Below, one piece after another: positions 56,506 through 64,000 of a stretch of DNA of 64,000 nt. The notes beneath the pieces were generated by a model, which was given only the letters and a program-made list of their open reading frames with translations, did no database searches and was not told the origin of the DNA. Location: positions 15,926,809 to 15,990,808 of the forward strand of contig NW_022145612.1 of NCBI RefSeq assembly GCF_000002235.5, in the 5' to 3' direction. Position 1 is the stretch's first letter; every line of letters starts with the position of its first letter. A program made the position numbers and the translations under genes. This DNA comes from Strongylocentrotus purpuratus (Eukaryota > Echinodermata > Echinoidea > Camarodonta > Strongylocentrotidae).

Positions 56506-57571
56506 AGTTTCATAATACTTTTTTTTCAAGGTAGTTCGCAAATTGTTAAGGTGATTTCGAACCCCTCTGTATGAAACAATAAGGTTAGGGGCGCAGCCCC
56601 GAAACAAATAGTACTATTGGAGTCACCAAGTGCCTCGGAAAGAAGGCAGGGGGTATTTGTTTTATATCCTGCATCAAAAATTACAAACACAAACAAGAAA
56701 TTCTTTTTTCTTCTTTTTATTTTCTTTAAATCTAAAAAATTAATAAAAACAACAATTAATTGCAAGTATAACATTTTAACAATTTTTGCTGAATTTAACG
56801 AACTTTATCAATTTTTGTTTTCAACTCCCTACTTTTTCAGGGCAACCTTAAAATGGTTGAAATATTTCTGGTCATGTGAAGAGCTCTCAACAAATCAAAA
56901 ACCAATATATTTTTGATTTAGGATATAATATTGATTATTATAGGTTTTCTTTCCGTTTTTCACTCAGTTTCAAACCGTTTTTATTCAATCTCATCCCGAA
57001 ACTTCCCTTTTATAAAACAGTCAATTTCGTCTTTGGTCATTCATTTTGGAACTTTGTCCAATTTTTAAAAATCATTTTACGTCCAATTTTGTCAAAGTAA
57101 AATCAAGTCATTCACAGCAGCTCTCTTGCAAATTTTCGTCCCTTTTTAATCGATTTCATCAAAGCGTCATTCAAGTTCGTCACTTGTTTGTTTGTTATAG
57201 TTATTACGCTTTGTCGTTTCATTTCTTCCTGAAACTTGCTGTATGTATATACGTTTGCATTATTTTGAACAGCGTAGGTCTAATAATATACGTTTTCAAT
57301 ACCATTAGCGTCGACAATTCCCTTTTTTTTTAAAATACATGTAACTGAGTTTCACATTCTTAATTGCTAATTAATGGCTATGCATTGATTGTTTAAGTTT
57401 TAATCAGGTTGAATATACGATGAGCAACAATGATTTGTGTAATGAAAAAAAAACAAAATCATTTAATATTTTGACTTGTTGTGTGTCTCCATTTTCATAA
57501 AAATAAATACAAAATTATGACTACCAAAATATCATAATAATCCTGATATTATCTATGTTCTTCTCACACAG

Positions 57572-57661
57572 TTACCGTATCATCTACCGGTACTCCAGCT
57601 TCTAACACTCCAACGGCATCGGTGTCTTCACCATCATCAACCCCCTCATCGACAGAACCTG
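57572..57661 (+). CDS. Unit B exon: mucin-like repeat 1
   Basis: 90 bases, phase 1-1; [20 protein letters not shown] then [10 protein letters not shown]. Same borders (CACACAG, GGTAAAG) as the unit A repeats. Confidence 0.85.
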
Positions 57662-57699
57662 GTAAAGATTATTGATTATTCCTGATATACAATTAACTC

Positions 57700-57760
57700 A
57701 ATTGGCATAATGGTGAAGATGATGATAATGATAATAATAAAAATTATGATGATGTTAATG

Positions 57761-57806
<46 letters not shown>

Positions 57807-57828
57807 TATTCATGAAACGACTACTATA

Positions 57829-57866
<38 letters not shown>
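57700..57866. repeat. (GAT)/(AAT)/(TAC)n microsatellite
   Basis: Composite trinucleotide runs in the intron after mucin repeat 1. The minus-strand Ile/Val-rich ORF is an artefact. Confidence 0.9.
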
Positions 57867-57929
57867 ATGATAACAATATTTAGATAGCAATCAATTTAAC
57901 ATGATAATAATAATGATGATCATGACCTT

Positions 57930-58103
57930 TACCTAATTGCTATGAAAGCATGTATGCTGCATATAAGTAAGCAACCAACAGTCCAACGGCTTTAAGTCAT
58001 CTCTGAGGGAACTAGTAAAGAGGATAACTGCATTACCTTGGTTTCGAACCCGGGACCCTCCGTTTACGGGATCACTTCTCTACTACTGAGCCATTGCACC
58101 TTT
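57930..58103 (-). mobile_element. tRNA-derived SINE, minus strand
   Basis: B-box complement GGTTTCGAACCCGGGACCC at 58040-58058; closely matches 35455-35632. Confidence 0.75.
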
Positions 58104-58268
58104 TCCTTTTTACACCATATTTTTGTGTCATTTTGTAAATGATTTTCAAAATCATTTCATATTTTTATCTGTTGTGTGTGTCCAATTTAATAACAAACGA
58201 AAAACCAGAATCTATGAATGGTGAAATATCATAATAATCCTGATATTATCTATGTTCTTCTCACACAG

Positions 58269-58358
58269 TGACCGTACCATCTACCGGTACTCCAGCTTCT
58301 AACACTCCAACGGGATTGATGTCTTCACCATCATCAACCCCCTCATCGACAGAACCTG
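58269..58358 (+). CDS. Unit B exon: mucin-like repeat 2
   Basis: 90 bases, phase 1-1; [20 protein letters not shown] then [10 protein letters not shown]. Confidence 0.85.
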
Positions 58359-58723
58359 GTAAAAGATTATTGATCAGTCCTGATATCCACGGAGCCATCG
58401 TTCCTTAAGCTTTTGAACCCTATTTTTGTATTAATGTGTAAGATATTGAAAATAATTCAATATTTTAGTTCAAGTTCAAGTTCAAGTTCAAGTTCAAGTT
58501 CGAGCTTTATTTCCATTTTACAAAGTATACAAAAGTAATTATACAAGTGTACATGTTTGTTTTTTCTTTGCTAAACAAAAAAGAATTATATTATTCTTAA
58601 TCAAGTTACAAGGAATTGTAGGATAATCTTTAGTGTATCTCCGTTTTCATGAAAAGAAATATGAAATGATGACTGGTGAAATATCATATTAATCCTGAGA
58701 TTATCTTTGTTCTTCTCACACAG

Positions 58724-58813
58724 TGACCGTACTATCTACGGGTACTTCAGCTTCCAACCCTCCAACGGCATCGATGTCTTCACCATCATCAACCCCCTCA
58801 CCGACAGAACCTG
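58724..58813 (+). CDS. Unit B exon: mucin-like repeat 3
   Basis: 90 bases, phase 1-1; [20 protein letters not shown] then [10 protein letters not shown]. Closest to unit A repeat 2 in sequence and in the following intron. Confidence 0.85.
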
Positions 58814-59149
58814 GTAAAAGAAGATTGATTATTCCTGATATACAATTAAATCAATTTGGTACAATGATGATGATGATGATGGTGATGATAATGATTGTGA
58901 TAATAATGATAATAATAATGATAATATTATTAATATTATTAATACTAATTATGATGGTAATAATAATAATGATGATCATGGTACTACTACTAAAATAATG
59001 ATAAATAAGGCATGATAATAATAATAATCATAACGATAATGATACCAAAATGATAATACTAGTGATGATATACATTAATCATTATAATAATCATGATGAA
59101 ATTCATTAAACAAGTGATAATACTAAAGAAGATGTTTATTGTTCTGCCT

Positions 59150-59333
59150 GACTGCTATGAATGCATGTATGTTGCATGTAAGTAAGCAACCAAGTGACTG
59201 ACGGCTATAAGTCCTCTCCGATGGACGCAGTAACGGGAATTAATACCTTACCAAAGGACATGAGCGTATTGAATTAGATTCGAACCTTGGACCTCGGGTA
59301 TACGAGACACCCGCTCTACCACGGAGTCATTGT
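59150..59333 (-). mobile_element. tRNA-derived SINE, minus strand
   Basis: Contains GATTCGAACCTTGGACC and a tRNA-like head ending CACGGAGTCATTGTTCC. Another copy lies at 60210. Confidence 0.7.
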
Positions 59334-59690
59334 TCCTTAAGCTTTTGAACCCAATTTTTGTATAATTGTGTATTAAAGTAAGATATTGACAATAATTTAA
59401 TATTTTTGTTCAAATTCAAGATCAAGTACAAGTTCAAGTTCGAGCTTTATTTCCATTTTACAAAGTAAATTACAATTTTCTTTTACAAAGTATAAACAAG
59501 TTATTATGCAAGTGTACATGTTTTTTTATCTTTGCTAAACAAAAACAAAAAATTATATAATTCTTAATCAAGTTACAAGGAATTAAAGGATAATATTTAG
59601 TGTATGTTCGTTTTCATAAAAAGAAATACGAAATTATGAATTCTGAAACATCATATTAATCCTGAGATTGTCTTTGTTCTTCTCACGCAG

Positions 59691-59786
59691 TGACCGTACC
59701 ATCTACCGGTACTTCAGCTTCTAACCCTCAAACAGAATCGATGTCTACATCATCATTATCCTCAACCCCCTCACCGACAGGATCTG
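59691..59786 (+). CDS. Unit B exon: mucin-like repeat 4
   Basis: 96 bases, phase 1-1; [20 protein letters not shown] then SSLSSTPSPTGS. Two codons longer than the standard repeat, and its acceptor has CACGCAG. Confidence 0.85.
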
Positions 59787-60209
59787 GTAAAAGATTATTG
59801 ATCAATCCTACAATTAATTCAATTTGGTATGAAATTGATGATGATGATGATAATAATGAAAATGTTGATGATATTAATAATAATATTAATACTAATGATG
59901 ATGGTAATAATACTAATGATGATCATGTTACTACTACTATAATACTTTTAATACTACTACTTTTACTAATGCTACTACTAATACTAATGATGATATTAAA
60001 ATAATGATAAACAAGACATGATAATGATAATAATAATTAAAATAATAATAACAACAACAACAATAATAATAATAACAATAATCATGATAATCATAACGAT
60101 AATGATACCAAAATGATAATACTAGTGATGATATACATTAATCATAATAATAATCATGATGAAATTCATAAAAAAGTGATAATACTCATCATGATGTTGA
60201 TCGTTCTAC

Positions 60210-60393
60210 CTGATTGCTATGAATGCATGTATGCTGCATGTAAGTAAGCAACCATGTGACTGAAGGCTGTAAGTCCTCTCCGATGGACGCGGTAATGGGA
60301 CTCGATACCTTACCAAAGGACATGAGTGTATTGACTTAGATTCGAACCCGGGACTTCTGGTATACGAGACAACCGCTCTACTACGGAGCCATC
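60210..60393 (-). mobile_element. tRNA-derived SINE, minus strand
   Basis: GATTCGAACCCGGGACTTC and a head ending TACGGAGCCATCG; paired with 59150-59333 and duplicated together with the neighbouring mucin exon. Confidence 0.7.
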
Positions 60394-60397
60394 GTTA

Positions 60398-60401
60398 ATT
60401 A

Positions 60402-60438
<37 letters not shown>

Positions 60439-60445
60439 TTAATAA
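60398..60445. repeat. (AAT)n microsatellite
   Basis: AATAATAAT run with slight interruptions. Confidence 0.9.
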
Positions 60446-60865
60446 TATTTAATTTTTATATAGCACTTAATACAAATGTCTCTAAGCGCTTTACAAATAT
60501 ACTATTACCCCGGTCATTGGGTTCAGTGCTTTTGAACCCTATTTTTGTATAATTGTGTAAACAAAGTAAGATAAAATAATTTAATAATTTAGTTCAAGGT
60601 TTAGGTTAAAGTTCGAGCTTTATTTCCATTTTACTAAGTAAATTACAAAAAAACATTTTACAAAGTATACAAAAGTAATTATACAAGTGTACATGTTTTC
60701 TTTTCTTTGCTAAACAAAAACAAATATTTATATCATTCTTAATCAAGTTACAAGGAATTATAGGATAATCTTTAGTGTATGTCCGTTTTCATAAAAAGAA
60801 ATACGAAATTATTAATTCTGAAACATCATATTAATCCTGAGATTGTCTTTGCTCTTCTCACGCAG

Positions 60866-60961
60866 TGACCGTACCATCTACCGGTACTTCAGCTTCTGAC
60901 CCTCAAACAGAATCGATGTCTACATCATCATTATCCTCAAACCCCTCACCGACAGGATCTG
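60866..60961 (+). CDS. Unit B exon: mucin-like repeat 5
   Basis: 96 bases, phase 1-1; [20 protein letters not shown] then SSLSSNPSPTGS. Almost identical to repeat 4, so the latest duplication lies here. Confidence 0.85.
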
Positions 60962-61063
60962 GTAAAAGATTATTGATCAATCCTGATATATACAATTAAT
61001 TCAATCGGTATGCTAATGATGCTGATGATGATAATGATGATAGTGATAACAACAGTATACAAA

Positions 61064-61190
61064 TGATGCACAGGTTTGAGTGCGTCGGTAGGGATTGTGT
61101 GAACAAGGTACCTTTGAATGGTTTTAGACCAAATTCAAAGGTACCGCGTACACACAACTCCACCGACCCACGAATTAAACCTGTGCATCA
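61064..61190. mobile_element. Small palindromic MITE
   Basis: GATGCACAGGTTT and its inverse AAACCTGTGCATC bound a foldback unit with inner pair CAAGGTACCTTTGAATG/CAAATTCAAAGGTACC-like. Absent from the unit A intron near 37050. Confidence 0.7.
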
Positions 61191-61929
61191 TCTGTTTTAT
61201 AAGTTGGGGCCCCAAAAATTGTCAGAAATACAAAATTTTGTTCTTTGACAGATTTACCGCATGCATGGCAAAATCATGCGTCTGGTAATTACCGGACGCA
61301 TGATCATGAAATTTAAAAAAAAAAAAAAAAAATTGTCAGTGCATATTAAAGGTAAAGACGAGTATTGGAAACGCCCCAATTTAAAAAAATGAAATGGAAG
61401 CTCTCATTACCAATCATGTGAAAGAATATGTTTTGACTAATACATGATGATAAAAAATTTGCCGGGAAACCGCCTACTAATTCATATATTTGATAAACTT
61501 GTTTCTCTCATGGTCTGTGAGAGATATAGGGTAGTCCCATATACATCTTTCTGTGTATAGTGCTTGTAACTTTACGAAGAATGGGCCAAATTTCTTATCA
61601 TTTTGATGATTAACCTTGCATATGCTAGATGCTAGATGATTAACCTTTTCTGATCGATTCCACAACGTTTCTTTTACAATGCAATCGCATGACCATAACT
61701 GGTCTTTACCTTTAAACTGTAAACAGATTATAATTATCAAAAAACACGAAAAACAAATAATTATCATCAACAAAATCATTTAAAAAAAAAAATTATTAGA
61801 ACAAAATTGTTAAAAAAAAGAGAAAACAAAAAGAAAATTATTAAACAAAAAGAGGATATCGATGGTATCGATCGCCGATATCGCGTGCATCCAGTAAAAA
61901 TATATATATATTTTTTTTCTCTTTACCTC

Positions 61930-62720
61930 TTCAGAGGGACTTTATTGTTCCATTTCAAAATACATTTATAATATTTACAAAACAAGTAAAATGAAACATG
62001 AATTATATACAAGATCAACATAATATCTTAAAATTATCATTTTAACATTTCTAATACTTTCTTAACTTCCTCAATATCGAAGTATTTTATATTTTCTTTG
62101 TATTTCAAATAACATTTTAATGATGAAATAAAATTATTTATTAACCTCTTTGGATTGGTTGGTACTTCTCCAAAGTTCCGCTTTACGTAGTCTTTGTATA
62201 TAACCAGTTGAGCATAATTTATCCAAAAATTAAGTAAAGTAAATTTTCTGTTATGTATTTTATATCCAATCAATAACATTTTCATATCAATTTCAATTTC
62301 TATTTTAAAAATGAAATATATAATTCTTGAGATAATTTTCCAGAAAACTCTTAATTTCTTGCAACGAAATATAAAATGTTCAATAGTTTCTTTTTCACGA
62401 CAAATTTCACATTCGTTAGACTGTACGATTTTCCATATAAAGAGATTGTCTTTAGATGGCAATATTCTATGAATTAATTAAAAATTATATTGTTTGATCT
62501 TATTGTCTCTTATGTTATTAAATTTGAACTGAAATACATCTTTCCAAACAGATGTTTCTAGTAGGCCTAAAATATTTGGCCAAAAATGGAAACCAATTTT
62601 TTCTTTTTTCTTTTCTAGCATTGAAATATAATAACTTTTCGCCGTAGTAAATTCAACGTTTATAACATCTAAAGTTGTCTCAATGTAAAAATAATTACAT
62701 GGTAATTGACCAATCAAATT
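61930..62720 (-). pseudogene. LINE ORF2 C-terminal fragment
   Basis: Minus strand, one frame from about 62717 to 62037 with a single TAA at 62475-62480. It contains HRILPSKDNLFIWKIV and CEICREKETIEHFIFRCKKL, the C-x2-C-x6-H-x4-C zinc-knuckle pattern that follows the reverse transcriptase in L1/Tx1-like LINEs. It then ends with a Lys/Ile-rich tail. It is a 5'-truncated copy inserted into the intron before the second CCP exon; unit A's intron lacks it. Confidence 0.75.
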
Positions 62721-63102
62721 GCAGGGATTCTTCTACCCATCTTATAATACGAATAATGATATCCAATATACACAAACCTTTGTGAAGTGCTTTTCACATT
62801 GTGATTTTTAGCTAGAGATTTATCTGTTAGTCAACTATTTTGACTATTTTGACGATACGCGATCATTCTTTTTAATCATCTTTTCCTAATTATTTTTAGT
62901 CATCTTTTTTCACTAATTCAGACATACATGAAATTATGTTGAAAAATAACAGCAAATGAACAAAGTGTAACGTCTCAAAGTTTAAGTTCAAAGTTATTTT
63001 ACTCTTAAATGCAATTCATTTAATTTCCACCTGTGGCATCTGAGCCTGGTCAGCACGAATGTCGTTAAAATAATTTGCTGCTTAACATTCATAATCTTTT
63101 AG

Positions 63103-63273
63103 CGATTGTATGTACAGTGCCGCTGGATGTAACTAATTATACGAGCTGTAAGGGGAGCGTCTTACCTCTGACAATTTGTGACTTCAATTGCAATGAAACT
63201 GGTAACGCCAGTGTTCTTAATGTCACGTGTAACGCCACGGGATCATGGATTGAAGTACTTCTTACATGTGGAA
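63103..63273 (+). CDS. Unit B exon: second CCP domain
   Basis: 171 bases, phase 1-1, from CTTTTAG to the GTAAGC donor. Reads IVCTVPLDVTNYTSCKGS, LTICDFNC, then NVTCNATGSW and VLLTCG. F-x-C, V-T-C, G-x-W and the terminal Cys fit CCP. Several N-glycosylation sequons (NYT, NET, NAS, NVT, NAT). This exon has been lost from unit A. Confidence 0.8.
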
Positions 63274-63911
63274 GTAAGCATTTCAAGTTCAAATTTATCT
63301 CTTTTATTCAATTCATTTATTTTCCCCTTGTGGGATGGAACACTCTGGATATCAATGTCGTTCATATCGGGTCCCCATTTTTTTTGCAATTCAAATACAT
63401 GTATATATAACATCTTAAGGAAATAACCTATACAACAGCTTTGGCAATTCTCGTGGAAATGAATATAATGGGAAAGGAAACGTCCTAACCAAGGGACTAT
63501 GTACTTGACGATTAATGCCTTATGGTTTATAATTGATGGTTTCGAGTCTGGGACCTCTTTGTTATTGGACTCCTTCTCTGTAAGATTACCACGTACTCAT
63601 CGATATAATTATCTCACTCTTTTAAATAACATAATCTGTCAAATTAAATAATGAGGAGATTTTTTTTTTTAAATGCAGATTAAAAATGATATGGTCATAA
63701 TAATTGTTTAAATACCCGATGTAAATCGGCTATTTGTTATTTACGGTAGTTTTGAAAAATAAACGAACAGAAATTAAATTTTATTTGGGCACAAGTTATA
63801 TGGCTGGGATATGACTCATCAATATGAATTTACCCTTGATAATTGTGAAGCAGGGGTATGTCTATTGTGAAATTGAATATTGGAATTACATTTATCCCAA
63901 ATTTTGAACAG

Positions 63912-64000
63912 GTTTCGGCGTAAATGCCACGATCATAATTGATACTCAAGGCACAGGAAGAAAAAGACGCGAAACTTTTCCCTTGGACAATCAGGATGTT
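63912..64000 (+). CDS. Unit B exon with furin-like site, cut by window edge
   Basis: After TTTTGAACAG the phase-1 frame reads GFGVNATIIIDTQGTGRKRR then ETFPLDNQDV to the window end. RKRR fits the furin rule R-x-[KR]-R. The part before it matches unit A's 37889 exon. The rest is outside the window, so the domain cannot be named. Confidence 0.65.

Larger units (their letters stand above)
50104..64000 (+). pseudogene. Unit B receptor paralogue, signal exon disrupted, 3' end outside window
   Basis: Recognised exons: signal (50104-50234 plus 52580-52590), CCP (53451-53639), truncated EGF (54303-54376), EGF (55545-55658, 55946-56059), mucin repeats (57572-57661, 58269-58358, 58724-58813, 59691-59786, 60866-60961), CCP (63103-63273) and a furin-site exon (63912-). 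All intact exons are phase 1-1, so the series could splice in frame if the broken EGF exon is skipped. The 2.3-kb hAT-like insertion in the signal exon would block a normal N terminus. The gene is therefore probably inactive in this haplotype unless another start is used. Transmembrane and tail exons are not in view. Confidence 0.6.

Overview
This is a eukaryotic, intron-rich and strongly repeat-laden genomic window. The CCP (sushi), EGF and Ser/Thr-rich ectodomain exons, the dense hAT-like and TTAA-type MITEs, the tRNA-derived SINEs and the long poly-G tracts suggest a marine invertebrate deuterostome. A sea-urchin-like echinoderm is my inference; the sequence alone does not prove it.

The window holds two tandem paralogous units in the same (+) orientation. 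Unit A spans about 0.44-40 kb and unit B about 44.4 kb to beyond the right edge. Unit A carries one well-supported type I transmembrane receptor gene (exons 20327-39894). From the recognised exons it encodes a signal segment, a CCP domain, two EGF domains, a four-exon mucin-like stalk, a membrane-proximal EGF, a transmembrane helix and a cytoplasmic tail ending in the PDZ-ligand-like T-R-L. All eleven recognised exons join in a continuous frame with matching intron phases, mostly phase 1-1. The ATG exon was not found. Unit B has a paralogous exon series with more cassettes: five mucin exons, a second CCP and an exon with a furin-like basic site. Its signal exon is split by a hAT-like insertion and one of its EGF exons is truncated. 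Its 3' end lies outside the window.

Unit A is much longer than unit B because of transposon insertions. Unit B is close enough to serve as an empty-site reference for several of them. These include a 10.7-kb element with terminal inverted repeats (4964-15676, with broken coding exons inside), a 1.15-kb element with a perfect 8-bp duplication (17354-18505), a cluster of palindromic MITEs (20501-21493), and an 8.5-kb composite insertion (22862-31334) containing a long inverted repeat with two ~1.6-kb arms. Non-LTR retrotransposon fragments lie on the minus strand at 1-435, about 33.0-34.0 kb and 61.9-62.7 kb.

Between the two units, on the minus strand at 41738-42965, is a long tail-like coding region interrupted by one in-frame stop and one frameshift. 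Several non-autonomous hAT-like elements with different termini share a G-run near the end, a polypyrimidine tract and an internal ~100-bp minisatellite containing GCGAAGC mini-hairpin sequences. No rRNA, functional tRNA, CRISPR array or prokaryotic feature was seen.
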